NCBI RefSeq assembly: GCF_900106535.1
Contig: NZ_FNOH01000001.1
Coordinates: forward strand, 868,001 to 932,000
Direction of reading: 5' to 3'
Origin: Myxococcus xanthus
Lineage (GTDB): Bacteria > Myxococcota > Myxococcia > Myxococcales > Myxococcaceae
Length of the DNA stretch: 64,000 nucleotides
Positions within the stretch are counted from its first letter, which is position 1, and every line of letters begins with the position of its first letter. Under the pieces are notes generated by a model, which was not told where the DNA came from, made no database searches, and saw only the letters and a list, made by a program, of their open reading frames with translations. The translations under genes were made by a program, and so were the position numbers. Below, one piece after another: positions 30,072 to 37,437 of this stretch.

Positions 30072-31136
30072 TCAGCGGATGCGGACGGCGGTGCTCTGGT
30101 CCGCCACGACGTCGACGGTCAGCTTCCGCTTCACCACGCCATTGACGCGGACCTCCAGGCGCGCGGGCCCCGCGGGAAGTCCCTGGGCGACGAGCGGCGG
30201 GAAGCCATACGGCCGGTTGTTGATCCACACCTCGCCGTAGAGGCCGGGAGACGTCACATCCAGGCGGCCCTTGCCCGTCGCCGTGGGGGCGGCGGGGGCC
30301 ACGGACGGCTCGGCGGTGGGAGGCGATTCGGCGCGCGTCGCGGTGGCAGCGGGGCTGGTGGCCGCGGGCGCGGCGGCGGGAGGCGGCGCCTCCACGGAGG
30401 CCGGTGCGGTCGCGGCGGGCCTTGGCGCGGGAGCGAGCTCGGCGGTGAGGTCGCGGTTGAGGGAGCGCACGTCGTCCTCGCCCAACGCCACCGTCTCCTC
30501 GGCCAGCGTGCGCTCACCCTGCGCGAGCGCCACGCGGTACGTCCCCGCGCGCAGCGGCAGCCGCGCCGGCGTGAGGTCCATGGGCTTGCCGTCCACCCGC
30601 ACCATCAGCCCGGGGGGCGTGGACGTCACCAGCAGCAACCCGCCGCGTGCCTCGTCCGCGGAAGGGGACTCCTGGCGAGGCTGGGCCCGGGCTGTACCGC
30701 GCGCCGGACGCGTGCGCTGGACGGAGCGGGCGGGAGCCGGCGTGGGCTCGCGTTGGGCGCGGGCCTGCTCGCCTTGCTGACGCGCCTGCTCGCGCGTTCG
30801 CAATTCGGCCGCGATGCGCAGCAGTTCCACGAGGTCGCCCTGGTCGTCCTTGCGCAGCCGCAGCGCCTCCGTGAAGTCGGAGACGGCCGCGTCGTAGTCG
30901 CGGTCCTCCAGGGCGGCCAGTCCCGCGGCGCGACGGGCCCGGGCCAGGCCGTCGTTCGGGTCCTCTCGCGGAGGTTCCTCGGGCGCGGTGGGCGGCGGGG
31001 TGGGCGGCGTGTGGGTGATGGCGCCCGGCGTGGCCTCGGGGGCGCTGTCGCGTCGGCTTCGCACCACGCGGTAGGCCACCGCGTTGGCGGCGAGCGTGCC
31101 CAGGATGATGACGGCAATCCACGTCTTCTGTTTCAT
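30072..31136 (-). CDS. membrane-anchored protein with TPR-like and two PEGA-type domains
   Basis: A 354-residue protein. One N-terminal membrane anchor (residues 5-22) is followed by a Pro/Thr-rich linker, a short TPR-like helical pair (DYDAAVSDFTEALRLRKD), a PEGA-type module (LLVTSTPPGLMVRVDGKPM...LPLRAGTYRVAL), an Ala/Pro-rich linker, and a second PEGA-type module (LDVTSPGLYGEVWINNRPYG...LPAGPARLEVRVNG). Such modules usually sit in the periplasm of myxobacterial signalling proteins. It follows the kinase gene by 42 bases on the same strand, so it may be the kinase's partner or substrate. Confidence 0.8.
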   Translation of the reverse strand: MKQKTWIAVIILGTLAANAVAYRVVRSRRDSAPEATPGAITHTPPTPPPTAPEEPPREDPNDGLARARRAAGLAALEDRDYDAAVSDFTEALRLRKDDQGDLVELLRIAAELRTREQARQQGEQARAQREPTPAPARSVQRTRPARGTARAQPRQESPSADEARGGLLLVTSTPPGLMVRVDGKPMDLTPARLPLRAGTYRVALAQGERTLAEETVALGEDDVRSLNRDLTAELAPAPRPAATAPASVEAPPPAAAPAATSPAATATRAESPPTAEPSVAPAAPTATGKGRLDVTSPGLYGEVWINNRPYGFPPLVAQGLPAGPARLEVRVNGVVKRKLTVDVVADQSTAVRIR

Positions 31137-31178
31137 CAGGGTCTCGTTGCCGCGCCGTCAGCGCCGGGCGGCAGCCGC

Positions 31179-32357
31179 TCAAGGGGCCAGTAACCAGAAC
31201 AGCGCTGTGCCCAGGGCCGCGCAGCCCGCGGCCAGGGCGATTCCCCACGGAAATCCTTGGGCGCTCGTGTCGAGCGGCACCTCCACGGCGCCATGCGCCC
31301 GCGTTGCCGCGGAGGTGCTGCTCAGCTCTCGCTCGGGCTCGGCGCTGGGGGGGGGCGTCCGGCCCGTGGCGGAGTTGCTGCCATGGGAGGTGCTGGAGGC
31401 GGGCAGCGCGGTGGGCGGCTGGCCCGTGATGCTGGGGGGAAACAGCTCGGCGACGAGCGCCGCCATCTCATGCGTTCCAGACGCCCACTGCTGGGCGGCG
31501 CGGAAGCGCTCCAGGTCGTCGCGCAGCTCCCGGGCGCTCTGGTATCGCGCGGAGGGAGCCTTCTGCAGCAGCCGGAGGATGATGCGCTCCAGCTCCGCGG
31601 GGAAGTCGGGCGTCCCCTCGGACGGCGGCGGCACGTTCGCCTGGGACGCGGCCATGATGGTGGCCTCCAGCGTGTCGCGCTTGAACAGGCGGCGCCCGGT
31701 GGCGGCCTCGTAGAGCACGATGCCCAGCGAATACAGGTCGGAGCGGTGGTCCAGCTCCTGGCTGGTGATCTGCTCCGGGGACATGTACGGGTACTTGCCC
31801 TTCACCACCCCGGCGACGGTGCGCTCCGCGTTGACGGCGCTCTTCACGATGCCGAAGTCCGCCAGCTTGATGATGCCGTCGCGCGACACCAGCACGTTGC
31901 CCGGCGTGACGTCGCGGTGCACCAGCATGAGGGGCGTTCCATCCGGCAGCGTCTTCGCGTGCGCGTACGCGAGCGCGTCCGCCACCGCGAGCCCCACGTC
32001 CACCGCCACGCGAGTCCCTACCACCCGGCCGCTCCGGAGGGCCTGCCGCAGCAGCCGGTCCAACGAGTGGCCCTGAATCCACTCCATGGCCAGGTAGTAC
32101 TGGCCGTCCACCCGCCCGAAGTCGAAGACCTGCACGATGTTCGGGTGCGTCAGCAGCGCGGCGACCTTCGCCTCGTCCGCGAACATGCGGCTGAACGACT
32201 CCAGGCTGGCGTACTCCGGCAGGACGCGCTTGATGACGCAGGACTTGGAGAACCCGTCGGGGCCGTCGATGGAGGCCAGATAGAGCTGGGCCATCCCACC
32301 GGTCGCCAGCTGCTGGACAAGCCGGTACTTACCGAAAGAGCTGTCCTCGTTGTCCAA
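31179..32357 (-). CDS. Ser/Thr protein kinase with C-terminal membrane anchor
   Basis: A 392-residue kinase. The domain covers about residues 9-275, with glycine loop LATGGMAQLYLA, ATP lysine CVIKRVL, catalytic loop VHRDVTPGNVLV, LADFGIVK, YMSPEQI and the DLYSLGIVLYE helix. A Ser/Thr/Pro-rich linker leads to a final hydrophobic segment (WGIALAAGCAALGTALFWLL), so the kinase domain faces the cytoplasm with only a short outer tail. In the catalytic loop, Thr replaces the usual Lys of HRDxKxxN, a common variant in this myxobacterial subgroup. It is probably cotranscribed with the PEGA protein. Confidence 0.92.
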   Translation of the reverse strand: MDNEDSSFGKYRLVQQLATGGMAQLYLASIDGPDGFSKSCVIKRVLPEYASLESFSRMFADEAKVAALLTHPNIVQVFDFGRVDGQYYLAMEWIQGHSLDRLLRQALRSGRVVGTRVAVDVGLAVADALAYAHAKTLPDGTPLMLVHRDVTPGNVLVSRDGIIKLADFGIVKSAVNAERTVAGVVKGKYPYMSPEQITSQELDHRSDLYSLGIVLYEAATGRRLFKRDTLEATIMAASQANVPPPSEGTPDFPAELERIILRLLQKAPSARYQSARELRDDLERFRAAQQWASGTHEMAALVAELFPPSITGQPPTALPASSTSHGSNSATGRTPPPSAEPERELSSTSAATRAHGAVEVPLDTSAQGFPWGIALAAGCAALGTALFWLLAP

Positions 32358-32473
32358 CGTCGTCCCCAGGTATTTGCTGGAAAACGAGGAAGATATTGTC
32401 AGTGCCCCTACCCCACAAGTTTCCAGCCAGGTGGCAACTCTGTTGCAACCGCGGGGCTGGAGGCGGCGTGGGC

Positions 32474-33286
32474 TCAGCGGCGCTTGGGCCGGGACTTCTT
32501 GGCGGCTGTCTTCTTCCGGCGGGGCTTGCGCGGCGGCTTCGTCACCTCGGCGAAGCGCGCGCCGGCGATGCCGGCATGCTCCAGGGCCTCCTTGATGCCC
32601 TCGGACACGATGAGGCTCACCGGCCAGCCCCAGGTGCGGAACACCCGGGCGCCGTTCGTCTTCGTGGGATCGACCCGGAGTCCGCGGACGTTGCGGTAGT
32701 GCCCCACGCGCTCGGGGAGTCCGTCCTCGGCGGTGTAGTGGATGACCTCCTCGCAGGCCCGGTCGTCGATGCAGCGCACCAGCCGGGTGGCGACGAGGAT
32801 GAAGTGGGGCTCGTCGCGGTCCTCCACCTCCACGGGCAGCAACTGCACGTCATCGGGGGCCAGCTCCCGGAAGACAGAGGCCACCCGCGCGGAGACGACG
32901 GGGGTGAGCCCCGCGCCCGCGAGCGAGAAGTCCAGCGGCAGTCCGGGCGGCGTCACCGCCAGGCGCAGCTTGCCCACGCTCCGCACCCGGGCGCCGGAGG
33001 TGAAGAGCCAGACGGAGTCCAGCTTCCGGCGGACATCCACCGCCACCGGGTCGCTCAGCTCGGGCCGGCCGGGGATGCGGAAGTCGTCGTGGAGGTCGAA
33101 GTAGCGCGCCAGCCGGGTGGTGCGTGGCGGTGAGCGGCGCGCGGCCGGCTTCTTCGTCCGGGGCCGCCCGTCAGCGGCCACGTCTGAGAGGAGCATCTGC
33201 CGGGGGGCACCCGGCGTGGGGCCGGGGCCGCTTATCGGGGAGCGTCGCGTCAGGACGCGGAGCGCCTCGGTGAGCCGCCTGAACAT
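32474..33286 (-). CDS. Imm11-like (DUF1629) family protein with basic C-terminal tail
   Basis: A 270-residue cytoplasmic protein. Residues ~70-245 show the Imm11/DUF1629 layout: a FDLHDD/FRIPGRPEL start, a mid-region VEVEDRDEPHFILVATRLVRCID, the late pattern LRVDPTKTNGARVFRTWGW, then VSEGIKEALEHAGIAGARFAEV. It ends in a Lys/Arg/Ala-rich tail (KKTAAKKSRPKRR) that could bind nucleic acid. Imm11 domains are often immunity proteins for polymorphic toxins, but no toxin gene adjoins this one. Myxobacteria carry many such orphans, so the role is open. Confidence 0.68.
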   Translation of the reverse strand: MFRRLTEALRVLTRRSPISGPGPTPGAPRQMLLSDVAADGRPRTKKPAARRSPPRTTRLARYFDLHDDFRIPGRPELSDPVAVDVRRKLDSVWLFTSGARVRSVGKLRLAVTPPGLPLDFSLAGAGLTPVVSARVASVFRELAPDDVQLLPVEVEDRDEPHFILVATRLVRCIDDRACEEVIHYTAEDGLPERVGHYRNVRGLRVDPTKTNGARVFRTWGWPVSLIVSEGIKEALEHAGIAGARFAEVTKPPRKPRRKKTAAKKSRPKRR

Positions 33287-33380
33287 TCGCCAATGTTACT
33301 TCCCTTGCCCGCGGTATGGGGGAGGAAGAAGCGGCGGACCGGGCTCCCTGCCGCCTTCCTGCCCGCCCGCGGTCCCGCGG

Positions 33381-34088
33381 CTACCAGGTGGTGTGCAGCG
33401 AGTAGCTCGCGGCCCGGGTGTCCAGGCTGAGGAAGGAGAACTGCCCCTCCGAGCACGTGCCGCTGTTGAGGAACAGCTTGCTGCCGTGCTCCACCCGCAG
33501 GCCCAGGTGGGTGTGGCCGGTGACGACGACGTCCGCGTGATGCGCGTTGGCCCGCGCCATGGCCCAGCGCTGGAAGGTGCACCGCGCCGGGTCCGGCAGC
33601 GCGTTGGTGATTTTCAAGTCCAGCGCCTGGAACCAGCGGAACATCGCCCGCATCCGCATCCGCCGCAGCCACGCCCCGGCCCACACCGCCGCCTCCGACA
33701 GCAGGCGCGCCTTGCGAATCATCCAGTCGTGGTGGTGTCCGTGGGTGAACAGCATCCGCACGCCGTCCGCCTCCAGAATCATCTGGTCGGGCGCCCCCAG
33801 CACGGTGCCCGCCACCAGGTCGTGGTTGCCGTGGATGTAGTGGTAGCGCGGCAGCTCGAAGCGCCGGACGATTTCCGGGTGCGCCGCGCGGGCCGCCAGC
33901 AGCTCGGCCACCTTCCGCCCTGGCGTGCGCGGGGTGAGCGTTTCGAAGATGTCCCCGAGCAGCACGATGCGCTCGAAGTTGCCTTCCAAGAAACGGAGGA
34001 ACCGCAGGAAGCCGGAGTCGTCGTGCCCGAAGTGGTCGGCGGCATCACGCCGCCCGAGATGTAGGTCCGAAATCACCGCGATCCGCAT
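33381..34088 (-). CDS. calcineurin-like metallophosphoesterase (LpxH-like)
   Basis: A 235-residue enzyme with the full set of metal ligands: ISDLHLG, LLGDIFE, IHGNHD, FTHGHHHD and GHTHLG. The order and size resemble LpxH-type UDP-2,3-diacylglucosamine diphosphatases, but the lipid-A assignment is not secure because related phosphodiesterases share the motifs. It has no signal peptide. ATG 34088 starts directly on the first metal motif (MRIAVISDLHLG). It is divergent from the SPFH gene across 344 bases. Confidence 0.85.
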   Translation of the reverse strand: MRIAVISDLHLGRRDAADHFGHDDSGFLRFLRFLEGNFERIVLLGDIFETLTPRTPGRKVAELLAARAAHPEIVRRFELPRYHYIHGNHDLVAGTVLGAPDQMILEADGVRMLFTHGHHHDWMIRKARLLSEAAVWAGAWLRRMRMRAMFRWFQALDLKITNALPDPARCTFQRWAMARANAHHADVVVTGHTHLGLRVEHGSKLFLNSGTCSEGQFSFLSLDTRAASYSLHTTW

Positions 34089-34376
34089 GCGCTCTCCCAA
34101 AGTGCCCCGGAAAGGTAGGGACTGCGTGCGGCGGCGGAATGGTCGGTGCGCGAAAATCTCGCTGCAACCGGATGCCATTCGTGTGTCGCCACGATGCACC
34201 TTTCCTCTTGGCCCGGCATCACTGGCGCCAGATCCGGGGCTCCCGCCACCCTGCGCACGACCGGCGCATTCGTCCATGAGACCTGTGTGCTTTGTGTCGC
34301 CGCGCGGATGAACCGTGATTCGGCACCGGACATCCGCGGGTCCGCACCTCGCGCTTCCGCACATTGACTTGAATTC

Positions 34377-34391
34377 GTGTCCATTGGACAC
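34377..34391. promoter_or_regulatory. perfect 15-bp palindrome, candidate operator 1 of the SPFH/NAD-kinase-like operon
   Basis: GTGTCCA-T-TGGACAC is a perfect 7-1-7 inverted repeat. Its centre (34384) lies 22 bases, two helical turns, before the centre of the second palindrome (34406), and the outer GTGTC/GACAC bases are the same in both. It overlaps the place where a -10 element would lie 17 bases after the TTGACT box at 34364, so a bound dimer would block transcription. Confidence 0.6.
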
Positions 34392-34398
34392 TAACTAT

Positions 34399-34413
34399 GT
34401 GTCTTGAAGACAC
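34399..34413. promoter_or_regulatory. perfect 15-bp palindrome, candidate operator 2 of the SPFH/NAD-kinase-like operon
   Basis: GTGTCTT-G-AAGACAC is a second perfect 7-1-7 inverted repeat sharing GTGTCyw-n-wrGACAC with operator 1. It ends 19 bases before the ATG at 34433 and ahead of the GGAGGG ribosome site. Two like sites two turns apart suggest cooperative binding of a dimeric regulator encoded elsewhere; no regulator gene adjoins. Confidence 0.6.
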
Positions 34414-34432
34414 GAAGAGGGGCGGAGGGCCC

Positions 34433-35398
34433 ATGGTCATCGGCTACATGAAGGCGGCACCGACGACGTACGTGATGCAGTTCGAGGCGGGAAAGGTGGT
34501 CCGGGAGGGGGCGGGGCTCTCGTTCTTCTACTGGAAGCCGTCGGCGACGCTGGTGTCGGTGCCGCTGTCCAGCGCGGACGTGCCCTTCGTCTTCAACGAA
34601 GTCACACGGGACTTCCAGGCGGTGACGCTGCAAGGGCAGCTCACGTGGCGCGTCACCGACCCGCGCCGGCTTGCATCGTTGCTGGACTACTCCTTGGGCC
34701 CCACGGGGCGCTACCACTCGGACGACCCGGAGAAGCTCGAGGAGCGGCTGGTGCAGGTTGCGCAGGTGCGGGCGCGCTCGGTGGTGCAGGGGCTGACGCT
34801 GCGCGAGGTGCTGGTGCGCTCGGACGCCATCGAGCAGCAGGTGCTCGCGGCCCTGGCCGTGGCGGAGCCGGTGAAGGCGCTGGGGGTGGAGGTCATGGCC
34901 TTCTCGCTGCTGTCGGTGAAGCCGGCGCCGGAGATGGCGCGGGCGCTGGAGGCCGAGGCGCGCGAGGCGCTGCAACGCAACGCGGATGAAGCCATCTACG
35001 CGCGCCGCAACGCCGCGGTGGAGCAGGAGCGGCGCATCAAGGAGAGCGAGCTGGCCACGGAGTTGGCGGTGGAGGCGCGGCAGCGGCAGATTCGCGAGGC
35101 GAAGATGGCCGCGGACATCGCCGTGGAGGAGCAGCGCGCCGAGTTGATGACGCGCTGGAGCGACAACGAGCGGCAGGCCGCGGATGCCCGCGCGTACGCG
35201 CTGGAGAAGACGCTGGCCCCCGTGCGCGGGGTGGACTGGAAGACGCTGATGGCCACGTCGGCCAGTGGCGGGGACCCGGCGCTCAACATCGCCCTGGCCT
35301 TCCGGGAGATGGCGGAGAACGCGCAGCGCATCGGCGAGCTGAACGTGTCGCCGGACCTCCTGCACTCGCTGGTGGGCGCGGCGGGCCGCGAGCGCTGA
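34433..35398 (+). CDS. SPFH/band 7 domain protein
   Basis: A 321-residue protein. Residues ~5-190 form an SPFH domain (FVFNEVTRDFQAVTLQGQLTWRVTD in part; VVQGLTLREVLV; VKALGVEVMAFSLLSVKP) followed by a long charged coiled coil (~residues 160-250, with ALQRNADEAIYARRNAAVEQERR in part). It has no N-terminal membrane segment, unlike flotillins and stomatins, so membrane contact would be peripheral. SPFH proteins form oligomeric scaffolds. ATG 34433 has GGAGGG at the right distance; an ATG at 34397 lies inside the second palindrome and is less likely. The NAD-kinase-like gene follows after 16 bases. Confidence 0.88.
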   Translation: MVIGYMKAAPTTYVMQFEAGKVVREGAGLSFFYWKPSATLVSVPLSSADVPFVFNEVTRDFQAVTLQGQLTWRVTDPRRLASLLDYSLGPTGRYHSDDPEKLEERLVQVAQVRARSVVQGLTLREVLVRSDAIEQQVLAALAVAEPVKALGVEVMAFSLLSVKPAPEMARALEAEAREALQRNADEAIYARRNAAVEQERRIKESELATELAVEARQRQIREAKMAADIAVEEQRAELMTRWSDNERQAADARAYALEKTLAPVRGVDWKTLMATSASGGDPALNIALAFREMAENAQRIGELNVSPDLLHSLVGAAGRER

Positions 35399-35414
35399 GG
35401 CCGGGGAGGGGACC

Positions 35415-36335
35415 ATGTACGAGAAAATCGTGCTCGTCACCCGCCGCACGCGCATGGCGGGCCTGGTGGAGCGCTTCAACACCAAGAAGCAGGCGAAGTT
35501 CTACGTGGAGCACGCGGGGCAGGACTTCGATGAGTTCACCCGCGAGGACGAAACCTACCGGTGCAACGTGGACTCGCTGCGGGAGTCGCTGTCCTTCGGG
35601 CTGCCGGTGCAGCAGGTGGACCGGAGCCTGGTGCCCACCTTCCTCTTCACCGGCAAGGAGGTGGTGGTCGTCGCGGGGCAGGACGGGCTGGTGGCGAACG
35701 TGGCGAAGTACGTGGGGGAGCAGCCGCTGGTGGGCGTGAATCCGGACCCGGAGCGCTTCGACGGCGTGCTGTTGCCCCATTCGGTTTCGGGGGCGCGCGG
35801 GGCGGTGCGGCGCGTGTTGGAGGGCAAGGCGGCCTTCAAGCGCGTGACGTTGGCGGAGGCGCGGCTGGATGACGGGCAGCGGCTGCTGGCCTTCAATGAC
35901 TTGTTCATCGGGGCGCGCTCCCACGTGTCCGCGCGCTACCGGCTGCGCACCGGGGACCAGGAGGAGTCCCAGTCCTCCAGCGGCGTGGTGGTGTCCACGG
36001 GTGCGGGCGCCACCGGGTGGCTGTCCTCCATCTTCAACCTGGCGCGAGGCGTGACGGCCCACGCGGGTGGGGTGCCGTGCGCGCCCGTGCGCCTGGGCTG
36101 GGAGGACCCGCAGCTGATTTTCGTGGTGCGCGAACCCTTCGCCAGCCGTCACTCGGGCGCCAGTCTGGTGATGGGCGACGTGACGGAGGAGCGCGAGCTG
36201 GTGCTGGAGTCGCGAATGGCGTCGGAGGGCGTCATCTTCAGCGACGGCGTGGAGGAGGACTTCCTCCGCTTCGGCGCGGGTGCCACCGCTCGCATCCGCC
36301 CCGCGCGGCAGCGCGCCATGTTGGTGGCGGGCTGA
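35415..36335 (+). CDS. NAD-kinase-like fold protein
   Basis: A 306-residue protein with the NAD/diacylglycerol-kinase fold. The usual GGDGT loop is seen as GQDGL at residues 88-92, keeping the key Asp90. The second motif, normally T-P-T-G-S-T-A-Y, reads STGAGATGWLSS. These changes suggest a sugar or nucleotide kinase activity other than ordinary NAD kinase. It is in an operon with the SPFH gene. It ends in the paired hairpins shared with the convergent gene. Substrate unknown. Confidence 0.75.
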   Translation: MYEKIVLVTRRTRMAGLVERFNTKKQAKFYVEHAGQDFDEFTREDETYRCNVDSLRESLSFGLPVQQVDRSLVPTFLFTGKEVVVVAGQDGLVANVAKYVGEQPLVGVNPDPERFDGVLLPHSVSGARGAVRRVLEGKAAFKRVTLAEARLDDGQRLLAFNDLFIGARSHVSARYRLRTGDQEESQSSSGVVVSTGAGATGWLSSIFNLARGVTAHAGGVPCAPVRLGWEDPQLIFVVREPFASRHSGASLVMGDVTEERELVLESRMASEGVIFSDGVEEDFLRFGAGATARIRPARQRAMLVAG

Positions 36336-36391
36336 CGGCGCGCCCCCGCGCGGAAGCGCGGTCCGCGCGAGGCTCGTGTCCTGGCCGTCAG
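36332..36391. terminator. bidirectional hairpin between convergent genes
   Basis: CTGACGGC at 36332-36339 pairs with GCCGTCAG at 36384-36391. Nested inside is CCGCGC-GGAA-GCGCGG (36346-36361), a 6-bp stem with a GNRA-type loop. Both stop codons of the facing genes lie in the outer arms, so the structure can serve both transcripts. T-runs are absent, as is common at this G+C. Confidence 0.6.
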
Positions 36392-36951
36392 GGCGTGACG
36401 GTGACCTCCACCACGGGGCACGGCACTTCCGCCGGGCGGAATCCGCCATTCGGAGCGGGCACCGGTTCGCCTTCCCGGGCGACGTCCATCAGCGGGCCCC
36501 GGAACGCGATGCGGTACGTTCCCGGCGCCTGCAAGTCATAGAAGCGAGCGATGTCCACCCTGCCTTCGACGGACGTGCCGGGGGAGAGGGCGACGTAGCT
36601 GTCGGCCGTGGGCGGCCCGCGCTTCGCCATGGGCCCCCGGTACTCGAGCGAGTCACCGTCACGGGACACGTCGAAGATTTTGTTGCGTACGCCCTCCAGC
36701 GGCGTGTGCCAGCCGAGCACGCGCAGGGATTGCACCGTGGGATTGCTGAGCTCGAACACCAGCTCCACGGGTTCGCCCGCGCGCACCCGCGCCGGGCCGC
36801 TCAGCGTGCACGTCAAGGTCGTTGCCATGGCCGGGGTCTCCTGAGCCGCTTCAGCGGATGGCGCGGCGTCCTGCCGCGCCGCGCACGCGCTGCCCAGCAT
36901 TCCCAGGGACAGCGCCGCGATGCCCCACCGCCTACCGGAAGAGTTGAACAT
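36388..36951 (-). CDS. secreted protein resembling the propeptide of M35 metalloproteases
   Basis: A 187-residue protein with a signal peptide ending LGSAC. Its body matches, from memory, the propeptide region of bacterial deuterolysin-type (M35) peptidyl-Lys metallopeptidases: LVFELSNPTVQSLRVLGWHTPLEG, then a KIFDVSRDGDSLEYRGPMAKRG-type strand, SYVALSPGTSVEG and YDLQAPGTYRIAF. The HExxH catalytic domain is entirely absent. It may be a free inhibitor, a chaperone for a protease encoded elsewhere, or a remnant. ATG 36951 is preferred for the signal peptide. Confidence 0.72.
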   Translation of the reverse strand: MFNSSGRRWGIAALSLGMLGSACAARQDAAPSAEAAQETPAMATTLTCTLSGPARVRAGEPVELVFELSNPTVQSLRVLGWHTPLEGVRNKIFDVSRDGDSLEYRGPMAKRGPPTADSYVALSPGTSVEGRVDIARFYDLQAPGTYRIAFRGPLMDVAREGEPVPAPNGGFRPAEVPCPVVEVTVTP

Positions 36952-37061
36952 GGGCCCACGATAACGCGCCCGGAACGCGCGCAGCCCGGTGTTCTGCGTG
37001 ACGAAGCCGTGGCCGTCCTCCGCGGCGCAATCCCTGCGCACGGAAGCGGTGTGCCGCCACA

Positions 37062-37178
37062 TCACGACGGGTGGGCATAGGTGACGAGCAGCATCACCAC
37101 GCCCACCACCTTCAGGGCTATCAGCAGGCCCATGTTGAGCACCACTTCGTCGAAAAAGTTCTCATCGGGGAACATCAT
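37062..37178 (-). CDS. 38-residue single-pass membrane protein
   Basis: Reading from ATG 37178 gives 38 residues: an acidic start (MMFPDENFFDEV), one hydrophobic helix (LLIALKVVGVVMLLVTY) and a short tail ending HPS. AAGGAG lies eight bases before the first ATG, a well-spaced ribosome site. Codons favour G/C in third position. I know no family. It is divergent from the lipoprotein gene at 37438 and follows no obvious operon. Confidence 0.55.
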   Translation of the reverse strand: MMFPDENFFDEVVLNMGLLIALKVVGVVMLLVTYAHPS

Positions 37179-37437
37179 GACGGCGCTCCTTCCGCCTCGC
37201 GTGTATCGCGAGACAGAAAGACATTGAGCAAGGCCTGGGCCAACGCGCGTCCTCGCACGGCGGAGACGTGCTTCCCGCGTCCATCCCTCTGGGAGCGCCG
37301 GCGCTTTCGCCCAAGTGAAATCACGTGGTGACGCACGCGGTCAGCCGCGTCCGTCCGCGCGTGGGATTCACGCGTGCGGTGCTGGCACCCGTACGAAGCG
37401 TATCGGAGCGCCGTGCGGGCCCCCTAGGATGCGGGCC

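Larger units (their letters stand above)
34089..34432. other. divergent intergenic region between metallophosphoesterase and SPFH genes
   Basis: 344 bases without a supportable gene. Apart from the two palindromes at 34377-34391 and 34399-34413 and a TTGACT box at 34364-34369, I see nothing distinct. It must hold both divergent promoters. Confidence 0.6.

Noticed and set aside
32432-32447. Sigma-54-like site TGGCAACTCTGTTGCA on the plus strand
   Set aside because: Spacing fits -24/-12, but it points into a minus-strand gene with no plus-strand gene after it. It is also nearly palindromic, so chance or another protein site is as likely.
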